Positions 35,021 through 42,768 of a stretch of 64,000 nt of DNA are shown piece after piece (position 1 is the first letter of the stretch; each line of letters opens with the position of its first letter). The stretch covers positions 2,046,001 to 2,110,000 of the forward strand of contig NZ_CP151634.1 of NCBI RefSeq assembly GCF_038397725.1. Direction: 5' to 3'. The position numbers were made by a program, and so were the translations under genes. Below the pieces are notes generated by a model. The model saw only the letters and a program-made list of their open reading frames with translations, was not told the DNA's origin and made no database searches. Source of the stretch: Microbacterium sp. LWO13-1.2 (GTDB taxonomy: Bacteria; Actinomycetota; Actinomycetes; Actinomycetales; Microbacteriaceae).

Positions 35021-35857
35021 ATGAGCCCAGAAGCCTCGGATGACGTCACCGGTGCCGCATTCGGAGCCGCCCCGCGGCCCCAGCATCTGATCGTCACGGT
35101 TTTCGGGCGCTACGTGCGAGCGCATGGCGGGGTGATCCAGGTCGCCGATCTGATCGAGATGATGGCGGTGCTCGGCGCCGATGCTTCAGCGGTCCGCTCA
35201 GCGGTGTCACGGCTCAAGCGGCGCGGAGTGCTGGTCAGCATCCGCTCCGGCGGGGGAGCCGCGTATCGGCTTGCCGAGTCGCTGGAGGGCGTGTTCTCGG
35301 CCGGAGACCACCGCATCTTCGAGGATCGCCGCGCCCAGGCGTCGGATCCTTGGCTGCTCGCTTCGTTCAGCGTGCCCGAACGGGAGCGACCGTTGCGGCA
35401 CCAGCTGCGAAAGCTGCTCCAACGCCTCGGGTTCGGCCAGGTCAGCGGTGGGCTGTGGATCGCGCCGGGGCGGATCGCCGACGAGACCCGCACGGCGTTG
35501 CGGGGCGCAGGACTGGACGGATACGTCGAGCTCTTCCTCGGCGATCGTGTGTCGGATGAACCCCTTGTCCAGGCCGTGCGGCGCTGGTGGGATCTGCCGG
35601 CGATCGAGCCGATGTACCGGGGCTTCATCGACGGCTTCCGGCCGGTGCTGACGGCGGAGGAGACCGACCAGGAGGCGTTCGCCCTGCACGTGGGCGTCAT
35701 CACCCAGTGGCGGCGACTGACGTATCTCGACCCCGGTATCCCGCTCGAACTGCTGCCGGAGGGCTGGGTCGGCCTCGAGGCGGAGCGGCTGTTCGCCGAG
35801 CTGCATCAGCGCTTGGAGCCTGCTGCGGAACGGTTCGTTGCAGCCGTGATGAGCTGA
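35021..35857 (+). CDS. PaaX-family transcriptional regulator
   Basis: 278 residues from ATG 35021. An N-terminal winged helix (QHLIVTVFGRYVRAHGGVIQ, then SAVSRLKRRGVLVS) is followed by the PaaX middle domain (WLLASFSVPERERPLRHQLR, LQRLGFGQVSGGLWIAP) and C-terminal domain (MYRGFIDGF, YLDPGIPLELLPEGW). PaaX proteins usually repress aromatic degradation and are released by an aryl-CoA. TAGGCT (35007-35012) 8 bases upstream suggests a leaderless start. It lies directly ahead of the aryl-CoA operon and is its likely regulator. Confidence 0.93.
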   Translation: MSPEASDDVTGAAFGAAPRPQHLIVTVFGRYVRAHGGVIQVADLIEMMAVLGADASAVRSAVSRLKRRGVLVSIRSGGGAAYRLAESLEGVFSAGDHRIFEDRRAQASDPWLLASFSVPERERPLRHQLRKLLQRLGFGQVSGGLWIAPGRIADETRTALRGAGLDGYVELFLGDRVSDEPLVQAVRRWWDLPAIEPMYRGFIDGFRPVLTAEETDQEAFALHVGVITQWRRLTYLDPGIPLELLPEGWVGLEAERLFAELHQRLEPAAERFVAAVMS

Positions 35858-35871
35858 TCGATCTCCTGAAG

Positions 35872-35902
35872 ACCCCTGGTCCCGCACGGCGGGATCAGGG
35901 GT
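35872..35902 (+). terminator. Terminator after the PaaX-type gene
   Basis: A 14-bp stem (35872-35885 with 35889-35902, one G-U pair), loop ACG, followed by TTCTC. It separates the regulator from the catabolic operon. Confidence 0.75.
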
Positions 35903-35930
35903 TCTCGGTGTTCGTCGGGCCTTCTCGATA

Positions 35931-35963
35931 TTGCACTTGTGTGACGGTGGTCACGCATGTGAC
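35931..35963 (+). promoter_or_regulatory. GTGAC repeat cluster upstream of the catabolic operon
   Basis: GTGAC-GGTG-GTCAC (35941-35954) is a 14-bp palindrome. A third GTGAC half-site at 35959-35963 is 18 bp from the first. TTGCAC (35931-35936) could be a -35 with the sites lying in the spacer, fitting repression. The regulator is probably the PaaX protein, but this is untested. Confidence 0.45.
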
Positions 35964-36038
35964 ACTTCTTGAGTCGGGTTCATCGGAACCACGGCACGGC
36001 GCAGGCTGCGCCCGGGTGATGCGAGCGAAGGAGCTTCG

Positions 36039-36479
36039 ATGACCGAGAACGAACTGCGCTGGGACAGGGTTCCTCAAGTGACTCGCAGCGGAGAAGAGGA
36101 CACGCAGACCATGTCCTCCGGCGGCTGCATCCGTGTCTCCGGTGTCGGCCCTCGGCACACCGAGGCCACGAAGATCTGGTTCGGCCAGGTCTCCAACGAT
36201 CCCGGTTATCGATCGCTGCCGCACCACCACGGCGAGGCGGAGACCGGCGGATTCGTGCTGCGGGGCCAGGGGCGCATCTACTTCGGCGAGGGTTATCGCG
36301 AGTACCTCGACATGACTGCCGGGGACTGGGTGTTCGTGCCGCCGTTCATGCCGCACGTCGAGGCCAACATGTCGGTCACCGACGAACTCGTCTGGCTGAC
36401 CACTCGTACCCCGGACAACATCGTCGTCAACCTGCCCGAGGTCGACGACGCGACACTCGAGGGCTTCCGCCGCTCATGA
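36039..36479 (+). CDS. Single-domain cupin of the aryl-CoA operon
   Basis: 146 residues, one cupin barrel. Cupin motif 1 with metal ligands is complete: LPHHHGEAETGGFVLRGQGR, then motif 2 with PPFMPHVEAN. AAGGAG lies before ATG 36039. It is about half the size of gentisate or 3-hydroxyanthranilate dioxygenases that carry two cupin barrels, so ring cleavage by this protein alone is uncertain; isomerase, lyase or regulatory roles are possible. The stop overlaps the thioesterase gene (ATGA). Confidence 0.88.
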   Translation: MTENELRWDRVPQVTRSGEEDTQTMSSGGCIRVSGVGPRHTEATKIWFGQVSNDPGYRSLPHHHGEAETGGFVLRGQGRIYFGEGYREYLDMTAGDWVFVPPFMPHVEANMSVTDELVWLTTRTPDNIVVNLPEVDDATLEGFRRS

Positions 36480-37342
36480 GCACCTCCGCCGCCTTCCATA
36501 GTGCGATCGCCCTCACCGAGGTGGCGTCCGGCGAGGACGGGTACGCGTTCGAGGCGCAACCGCAGCCCGTCCCTTGGCCCAAGGCCTACGGTGGCGACAC
36601 CGTGGCGCAGAGCGTGGCGGCGGCGCTGCGCACGGTGGAGCGCGACCGTGTGCTGCACTCGGTGCACAGTTCGTTCCTCCGCGGTGTCGACATCGCCGAG
36701 CCGGTGCGCTACGACGTGGAGCTGATCCGTGACGGCCGTGGTTTCTCCACCCGTCACGTCCGCGGGCACCAGCACGGCCGGCTCGCCTTCATGGCGACGG
36801 CATCCTTCCATGTGCCGGAGGAGTTCCCCGAGCATGGACCCTCGATGCCCGATGTCCCGGGGCCCGAGACGCTGCGCACGTCTGCGGAGGCATTGTCGGG
36901 CCTCGAGGGACCCGACATCGAGTACTGGTCGCACGGGCGCAGCTTCGACATGAGGCATGTCCCTGGTCCTGTCTACGCAGAGGTCGAGGGTGAGCGCACG
37001 GCGCACCAGGCGGTGTGGGTTCGCGCTTTCGACAGGCTCGACGACGACCCGCGCACTCATCAGCTCGCTCTCGCCTACGTCTGCGATTACACGATTCTCG
37101 AGCCGATACTGCGTGTTCTGGGTCTGCCGTGGCGCGCCGAGGGACTGATCACTGCCAGCCTCGACCACGCGATGTGGTTCCACACGCCGGCCCGCGCCGA
37201 TGAATGGCTGCTCTACGCGCAGGAGAGCGCCGGTATCGCGGACGGGCGCGGCCTCGGCCTCGGCCGGTTCTTCACGATGGATGGCCGTCTGGTCGCCACG
37301 GTGGCTCAGGAGGGGATGATCCGCCCGGGTCGTCCGCTCTGA
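36476..37342 (+). CDS. TesB-type acyl-CoA thioesterase II
   Basis: 288 residues, double hot-dog fold. Family segments: QPQPVPWPKAYGGDTVAQSV, HSVHSSFLRGVD, the second-half LALAYVCDYTIL with the catalytic Asp, and SLDHAMWFHTP. It should release a free acid from an (aryl)acyl-CoA, for example the CoA ester at the end of the pathway or a stalled intermediate. Start overlaps the cupin stop by 4 bases; 31 bases separate it from the ligase gene. Confidence 0.93.
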   Translation: MSTSAAFHSAIALTEVASGEDGYAFEAQPQPVPWPKAYGGDTVAQSVAAALRTVERDRVLHSVHSSFLRGVDIAEPVRYDVELIRDGRGFSTRHVRGHQHGRLAFMATASFHVPEEFPEHGPSMPDVPGPETLRTSAEALSGLEGPDIEYWSHGRSFDMRHVPGPVYAEVEGERTAHQAVWVRAFDRLDDDPRTHQLALAYVCDYTILEPILRVLGLPWRAEGLITASLDHAMWFHTPARADEWLLYAQESAGIADGRGLGLGRFFTMDGRLVATVAQEGMIRPGRPL

Positions 37343-37373
37343 GCCCAGCCCCGTTTCCCCGAAGGGACAAGCA

Positions 37374-39035
37374 ATGCAGCTCTCCCCCTCAGCCCACCTC
37401 GACACGTTCGCGCGTGAGGCGCTGCCCCCGGCCGATCAGTGGCCGACGCTCGAATTCACGATCCCCGACGTCCAGTACGCCGAACGTCTGAACGCCGCCG
37501 TCGAACTGATCGATCGGACGATCGATCGTTTCGGGGCGGACCGCGACGCGATCGTGCTCGCCGACGGCACGACCTGGAGCTACGGTCTCTTGCAGCATCG
37601 CGCGAACCAGTTCGCGCAGGTGCTCACCGAGGATCTCGGTCTTGTGCCGGGCAACCGGGTGATGCTGCGCATGCTGAACGGCCCGTGGACCGTGGCGTGC
37701 TGGCTGGGTGCCCTCAAAGCGGGCATGGTCGTGGTCACGACGATGGTCGCATGGCGTGCGCAGGAGGTGCGCGGTATCACCGAGCGCGTGCGTCCCCGTG
37801 TCGCCGTGGTCGACCATCGCGGCCTGACGGATGCCGAAGAGGCCTTCGCCGGTCTTCCTGGAACCCCGAGGATCCTCGTGGCGGGAGGTCACCAGGATGC
37901 GCTCCTCGCCGCCTGCGATGCCAAGGACGGAGTGTTCACGCCCGTCGACACCGCGGCCGACGACGTCGCGCTGCTCGGTGCGACCAGCGGCACCACCGGC
38001 GTCCCCAAGGTGACGATGCATTTCCATCGCGACATCCTCGCCAACGCGGACACCTTCGCCAAGCACATCCTGCATCTCACGCCGGATGACGTCAGCGCGA
38101 GCACCGCCCCGCTCGCCTTCACGTTCGGACTCGGAGGCAACGTCGTGTTCCCGCTGCGCACCGGCGGCTCGATGGTGCTCGTGGAGCGCGCGACGCCCGT
38201 CGAACTGGCGAAGCTCATCCGGCCCCTCGGGATCACCGTGCTGTACACCGCTCCGACCGGCTACCGAACGGTGATCAAAGAGGGACTGGCTGACGAACTC
38301 GGCCGGCTGCGCCTCGGCGTCGCCGCCGGTGAGCACCTCACCATCTCGACCTTCGAGGCCGTCGAAGCGGCGAGCGGTCTGCGCCTGGTCAATGGAATCG
38401 GATCGACCGAGATGCTGCATGTCTTCATCTCGGCATCCGGGGACGACATCCGTCCGGGAGCCACAGGCAAGGCCGTTCCCGGCTACCGGGCTGCGGTGTT
38501 CGACGATGATGGGCGCGTCCTCGGCGCGGGAGAGCCTGGACGGCTGGGCGTCATCGGCCCGACCGGATGCCGCTACCTCGACGATGATCGCCAGCAGGTC
38601 TACGTGCACGACGGGTGGAACATCACCGGAGACACCTTCGTGATGGATGAGGACGGCTACCTCACCTTCCACGCGCGCAACGACTCGATGATCGTGACCG
38701 CCGGGTACAACGTCGGCGCCCCCGAAGTCGAGGAAGCGGTGCTCGCCCATCCCGGCGTGCTCGAGTGCGCGGTCATCGGCTGCGACGACCCGGACCGTGG
38801 CACGATCGTCGCCGCCTTCGTGGTGCCGAGGGAGGGCGTCGAACCCACCGAAGAGCTCACCGCGAGCATCCTCGAGACCGTGAAGTCGCGCCTGGCCATC
38901 TACAAGTGCCCGCGCCGCGTCGAGTACATCACCGCTCTGCCTCGCAACCCCAGCGGCAAGGTGCAGCATTTCATCCTTCGCGAACGGGCGGCTCTCGCGG
39001 CCGCGGCCGCCGAGACCATCACCCAAGGAGCCTGA
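37374..39035 (+). CDS. Aryl-CoA ligase, 2-aminobenzoate/benzoate-CoA ligase type
   Basis: 553 residues of the benzoate-CoA ligase group. Motifs: GATSGTTGVPKVTMHFHRDI (A3), NGIGSTEMLHVFISA (A5, with the STEMLH pattern of aryl ligases), GWNITGDTFVMDEDG (A7), ARNDSMIVTAGYNVGAPEVE (A8) and PRNPSGKVQHFILRE with the catalytic Lys (A10). It probably forms anthraniloyl-CoA or salicylyl-CoA, the substrate of the enzyme encoded 1 base downstream. The exact aromatic acid is not readable from sequence. Confidence 0.92.
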   Translation: MQLSPSAHLDTFAREALPPADQWPTLEFTIPDVQYAERLNAAVELIDRTIDRFGADRDAIVLADGTTWSYGLLQHRANQFAQVLTEDLGLVPGNRVMLRMLNGPWTVACWLGALKAGMVVVTTMVAWRAQEVRGITERVRPRVAVVDHRGLTDAEEAFAGLPGTPRILVAGGHQDALLAACDAKDGVFTPVDTAADDVALLGATSGTTGVPKVTMHFHRDILANADTFAKHILHLTPDDVSASTAPLAFTFGLGGNVVFPLRTGGSMVLVERATPVELAKLIRPLGITVLYTAPTGYRTVIKEGLADELGRLRLGVAAGEHLTISTFEAVEAASGLRLVNGIGSTEMLHVFISASGDDIRPGATGKAVPGYRAAVFDDDGRVLGAGEPGRLGVIGPTGCRYLDDDRQQVYVHDGWNITGDTFVMDEDGYLTFHARNDSMIVTAGYNVGAPEVEEAVLAHPGVLECAVIGCDDPDRGTIVAAFVVPREGVEPTEELTASILETVKSRLAIYKCPRRVEYITALPRNPSGKVQHFILRERAALAAAAAETITQGA

Positions 39036-39036
39036 C

Positions 39037-41427
39037 ATGCGCGTTGCCGTCATCGGCGGAGGCCCCGGAGGGCTCTACTTCGCCGCACTCATGAAGCAGC
39101 TCGATCCCAGTCACGACATCACCATCTGGGAGCGCAATGCGCCGGACGACACGTTCGGATTCGGGGTGGTCTTCAGCGACGAGACCCTCGGAGGGATCGA
39201 GAACGCGGACCCGGTGATCGCCGCTCGGATGGGCGCGCAGTTCGCCCGCTGGACGGACATCGACATCCTCTTCGGCGGGACCACGCACACCGTCGGAGGG
39301 CAGGGGTTCGCTGCGATGGGGCGCAAGGAGCTGTTGCTGCTCCTCCAGCAGCGCTGCCTCGAGCTGGGAGTGACGATCCTGTTCCGCACCGAGGCGCCGG
39401 ATCCCGCTGAGCTGATGGCCGAATACGACCTCGTACTCGCCGCCGACGGTGTGAACTCGCGGGTGCGCGCGAAGTTCGCCGAACAGTTCGTGCCGGATCT
39501 GGACCGCCGAGCGTCGAAGTACATGTGGCTCGGAACCGATCGTGTCTTCGAGGCGTTCACCTTCGCCGTGCTGCACACGCCGCACGGGGTCATGCAGTTG
39601 CACGGCTACCCGTATTCCGCTCAGGAGAGCACCTTCCTCATCGAGATGCACGAGGACGTGTGGCGGGCGGCCGGGTTCGCCGCGACCGAGAACGAGGTCT
39701 TCGCACCCGGCGTCAGCGACGACGACTCCGTCGAGAAGATCCGGGAGCTCTTCGCCGACGTGCTCGACGGACACGAGGTCCTGACGAACAACTCGAAGTG
39801 GCTGAACTTCACCACCGTCCGCAATGAGCACTGGCACCACGAGAATCTCGTGATCCTCGGTGATGCGGCGCATACGGCGCACTTCTCGATCGGCTCCGGC
39901 ACGAAGCTCGCCATGGAAGACGCGCTGGCGCTCGCCGCCTGCCTGCACGAGCACGACTCCCTCGACCGGGCACTCGAGGCTTACGAGGTCGAGCGCCGTC
40001 CGGTCGTCGCCTCCACCCAGCGCGCGGCGCAGGCGTCGCTCGAATGGTTCGAGCGGATCGGCCAGTACGCCGACCAGGATCCGCTGCAGTTCTCGTTCAA
40101 CCTGCTCACCCGCAGCCGACGGATCACGCTGGAGAATCTCGCGGTGCGCGATCCCGAGTTCGCCGCCGACATCGTGCGCGGTGCGCCGCTCACCGCCCGT
40201 GCGGCCGATGAGCCCGCGATGTTCCGCCCGCATCGCATCGGAGGGCTGGAGCTGAAGAATCGGATCGTCGTCTCGCCGATGGACATGTACTCGTCGGTCG
40301 AGGGCGTTCCCGGCGATTTCCATCTGGTCCACCTCGGGGCCAAGGCGATGGGAGGAGCGGGGCTCGTGATGACCGAGATGGTCTGCGTCTCGTCCGAAGG
40401 GCGGATCACGCCGGGCTGCGCCGGTCTCTACACCGACGAGCAGCTCGACGCCTGGAGTCGTGTGGTCTCCTACGTGCACCGGCAGTCGACGGCGAAGATC
40501 GGCGTGCAGATCGGCCACTCCGGCCGCAAGGGCTCCACCAAGCTCATGTGGGAGGGGATCGACCAGCCGCTCGCGGAGGGCAACTGGGAGACCGTCGCCC
40601 CGTCGGCGCTGCCGTATGGACGAGCGAACCAGGTTCCGCGGGAGATCGACCGTGAGGCGATGACGCGCGTGCGCGACGAGTTCGTCGCAGCCACACGCCG
40701 CGCGGCCGCCGCCGGATTCGATCTCGCAGAGCTGCACGCGGCGCACGGCTATCTGGTCTCTTCCTTCCTGTCTCCCGTCTCCAACCGGCGCACCGACGAG
40801 TACGGGGGATCGCTGGAGAACCGGCTGCGTTACCCGCTCGAGGTGTTCGACGCGATGCGGGCGGTTTGGCCTGCCGAACGCCCGTTGACCGTCAGGCTGT
40901 CCGCGGAGGATTGGATCGAGGGCGGGAACACGGTGGATGACGCCGTCGAGATCGCCCGTGCGTTCATCGCGCATGGCGCAGATGCGATCGATGTCTCCTC
41001 CGGCCAGATCGCCGAGGGGGAGCGCCCGCAGTACGGGCGCAGCTATCAGACCCCCTTTGCAGACGCGATCCGCAACCGGGTGGCGGCGGCGGCGGGTGTC
41101 ACCGTGATCGCGGTCGGTGCGATCTCCAGCCATGACGACGTCAATTCGATCCTGCTCGCCGGCCGTGCCGACATGATCGCCCTCGGACGCACGCACCTGT
41201 GGGATCCGCAATGGACGCTGCATGCGGCCGCGGATCAGGGATACCGCGGGGCCGGCGCCGACTGGGTGGCTCCGTTCCGTGCAGGATCACGCAAACCGCC
41301 TTCCGCTCGCACGGATGCCGTCCGTCCGCGTCTCTCGCTCGTGCGCGATTCGTCGAGCGTCGAGGAGACGTCGGCGCACCGTCGCTGGACGCCGCAGCCC
41401 TCGGCAGTCGACGCCTTCGCACGCTGA
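39037..41427 (+). CDS. Bifunctional aryl-CoA monooxygenase/old-yellow-enzyme fusion (2-aminobenzoyl-CoA monooxygenase/reductase or salicylyl-CoA 5-hydroxylase type)
   Basis: 796 residues in two enzymes. Residues 1-385: class A flavoprotein monooxygenase with the FAD fingerprint VIGGGPGGLYFA (5-16) and LVILGDAAHT (271-280). Residues 395-760: old-yellow-enzyme TIM barrel with FRPHRIGGLELKNRIVVSPM and QIGHSGRKGS (491-500). The same fusion in Azoarcus evansii hydroxylates and then reduces 2-aminobenzoyl-CoA to a non-aromatic 2-amino-5-oxocyclohexene carbonyl-CoA. Homologues are also called salicylyl-CoA 5-hydroxylase/oxidoreductase. It follows the CoA ligase by one base, consistent with sequential action. 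Confidence 0.93.
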   Translation: MRVAVIGGGPGGLYFAALMKQLDPSHDITIWERNAPDDTFGFGVVFSDETLGGIENADPVIAARMGAQFARWTDIDILFGGTTHTVGGQGFAAMGRKELLLLLQQRCLELGVTILFRTEAPDPAELMAEYDLVLAADGVNSRVRAKFAEQFVPDLDRRASKYMWLGTDRVFEAFTFAVLHTPHGVMQLHGYPYSAQESTFLIEMHEDVWRAAGFAATENEVFAPGVSDDDSVEKIRELFADVLDGHEVLTNNSKWLNFTTVRNEHWHHENLVILGDAAHTAHFSIGSGTKLAMEDALALAACLHEHDSLDRALEAYEVERRPVVASTQRAAQASLEWFERIGQYADQDPLQFSFNLLTRSRRITLENLAVRDPEFAADIVRGAPLTARAADEPAMFRPHRIGGLELKNRIVVSPMDMYSSVEGVPGDFHLVHLGAKAMGGAGLVMTEMVCVSSEGRITPGCAGLYTDEQLDAWSRVVSYVHRQSTAKIGVQIGHSGRKGSTKLMWEGIDQPLAEGNWETVAPSALPYGRANQVPREIDREAMTRVRDEFVAATRRAAAAGFDLAELHAAHGYLVSSFLSPVSNRRTDEYGGSLENRLRYPLEVFDAMRAVWPAERPLTVRLSAEDWIEGGNTVDDAVEIARAFIAHGADAIDVSSGQIAEGERPQYGRSYQTPFADAIRNRVAAAAGVTVIAVGAISSHDDVNSILLAGRADMIALGRTHLWDPQWTLHAAADQGYRGAGADWVAPFRAGSRKPPSARTDAVRPRLSLVRDSSSVEETSAHRRWTPQPSAVDAFAR

Positions 41428-41475
41428 CCCGCACTCCCACTGACACGCACGCACTGACACCTAAGGAGGCCGCAC

Positions 41476-41883
41476 ATGTCGCGGCAGATCATCAACCCGG
41501 ATTCTCTCGTGAAACCGCGCGGCTTCGCGCACGGAGTCCGCGCAGGAGAATTCGTCTACCTCGGCGGGCAGACGGCGATGGATGCTGCGGGGGAGATCGT
41601 CCCCGGTGGCATCGTCGAGCAGTTCGTGCAGGCGTTCTCCAACGTCCTCACCACCCTCCGGGCAGCGGGGGGTGCACCCGGCGACCTGGTCGACGTCACC
41701 ATCTACCTCACTGACGTGGACGACTACCAGCGCCACGGACGTGAGATCGGGCGGCACTGGCGCGAGATGGCAGGCACGGAGTACCCCGCGATGGCCGGAA
41801 TCGGCGTCACCCGGCTCTGGCAGCCTGAAGCACTCATCGAGATCCAGGGCGTCGCACACATCGCCGCGCCAGAGGAAGGCTGA
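41476..41883 (+). CDS. RidA-family protein lacking the canonical active-site arginine
   Basis: 135 residues with the RidA/YjgF fold (RAGEFVYLGGQTAMDAAGEI, then DLVDVTIYLTD and IEIQGVAHIA). In deaminating RidA the carboxylate-binding Arg lies in the PAR segment; here that segment reads YPAMAG, with Met106 at that place. It therefore belongs to a Rid subgroup not expected to deaminate 2-iminoacids. In this operon it may act on the enamine-like or keto CoA intermediate made by the upstream fusion enzyme. AAGGAGG precedes the start; the stop overlaps the next gene. Confidence 0.88.
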   Translation: MSRQIINPDSLVKPRGFAHGVRAGEFVYLGGQTAMDAAGEIVPGGIVEQFVQAFSNVLTTLRAAGGAPGDLVDVTIYLTDVDDYQRHGREIGRHWREMAGTEYPAMAGIGVTRLWQPEALIEIQGVAHIAAPEEG

Positions 41884-42710
41884 TGCGGCTCGCCACCGTG
41901 CGGCACGGTGACGGTACGCGTGCCGCCGTCGGCGACGATTCCGGCTGGGTGCTGCTCGAGGAGGCGGACGCCCAGGAGCTGTTCACCGATCCGGACTGGC
42001 GGGAACGGGCAGAGGCCGCCCTGCGACAGGAAGGTCGCGTCGATCTCGCCGAGACGGCATTCGCGAATCCGGTCCCGCGCCCGGCGAAGATCTTCTGCTG
42101 CGGCCTGAACTACCGCGACCACATCGTGGAGACGGGGCGGGCCGTGCCGGAGTTCCCGACGCTGTTCGCCAAGTTCGCCGACACGCTGACGGGAGCCACC
42201 GACGCGATCGTCGTCCACGACACCGAACGTCTCGACTGGGAGGCCGAGCTCGTCGTCGTGGTTGGTTCCGAAGTGCACCGGGCGGACCGCGAAAGCGCCA
42301 GCGCGGCGATCCTGGGCTACACGGTCGCGAACGACATCTCGATGCGCGACTGGCAGCAGCGCACGCTGCAGTGGTTGCAGGGGAAGGCCTTCGACGCCAC
42401 CACGCCGATCGGTCCGTGGGTGGTCACCGTCGATGATGTCGAGCCGCGTGACGGCCTGCGCATCACCTGCGAGGTGAATGGTGAACTCGTGCAGGATGCA
42501 GACACCGCGGGGATGGTCTTCGATGCCGCCGATCTGATCGCCTACGTGTCGCAGATGACGACGTTGCGACCGGGGGATCTCGTTCTCGCCGGCACGCCGG
42601 GTGGTGTCGCGCTCGGCATGGACGAGCCGCGCTGGCTTCGCGACGGCGACGTCGTGACCACGGCGATCGAGGGCATCGGCGCCCTCCGCAACAGCATCCG
42701 GTTCGAATAG
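41883..42710 (+). CDS. Fumarylacetoacetate hydrolase-family protein
   Basis: 275 residues with an N-terminal FAH lead and the catalytic FAH barrel from about residue 70. Metal-ligand and catalytic motifs: IFCCGLNYRDHIVETG, LDWEAELVVVVGSEVHRAD, YTVANDISMRDWQ, GKAFDATTPIGPW and LAGTPGGVALGM. The family cleaves C-C bonds in acylpyruvates or isomerises/decarboxylates related acids. In this operon it is the best candidate for cleaving or processing the ring-opened product. ATG 41883 overlaps the RidA stop by one base; the operon ends here with a strong hairpin. Confidence 0.93.
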   Translation: MRLATVRHGDGTRAAVGDDSGWVLLEEADAQELFTDPDWRERAEAALRQEGRVDLAETAFANPVPRPAKIFCCGLNYRDHIVETGRAVPEFPTLFAKFADTLTGATDAIVVHDTERLDWEAELVVVVGSEVHRADRESASAAILGYTVANDISMRDWQQRTLQWLQGKAFDATTPIGPWVVTVDDVEPRDGLRITCEVNGELVQDADTAGMVFDAADLIAYVSQMTTLRPGDLVLAGTPGGVALGMDEPRWLRDGDVVTTAIEGIGALRNSIRFE

Positions 42711-42721
42711 CCGCGCCGGAT

Positions 42722-42761
42722 CGACGAGGGGCCGGGGAGTGATCTCCCCGGCCCCTCGTCG
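42722..42761. terminator. Bidirectional terminator between the catabolic operon and ald
   Basis: A perfect 18-bp stem (42722-42739 with 42744-42761) with a 4-base loop TGAT lies between convergent genes. It is the strongest hairpin in the window. Confidence 0.85.
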
Positions 42762-42768
42762 TGCCCGC

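Noticed and set aside
36293-37405. A 370-residue minus-strand frame opposite the thioesterase
   Set aside because: It is antisense to the cupin/TesB genes, with no domain and no ribosome site.
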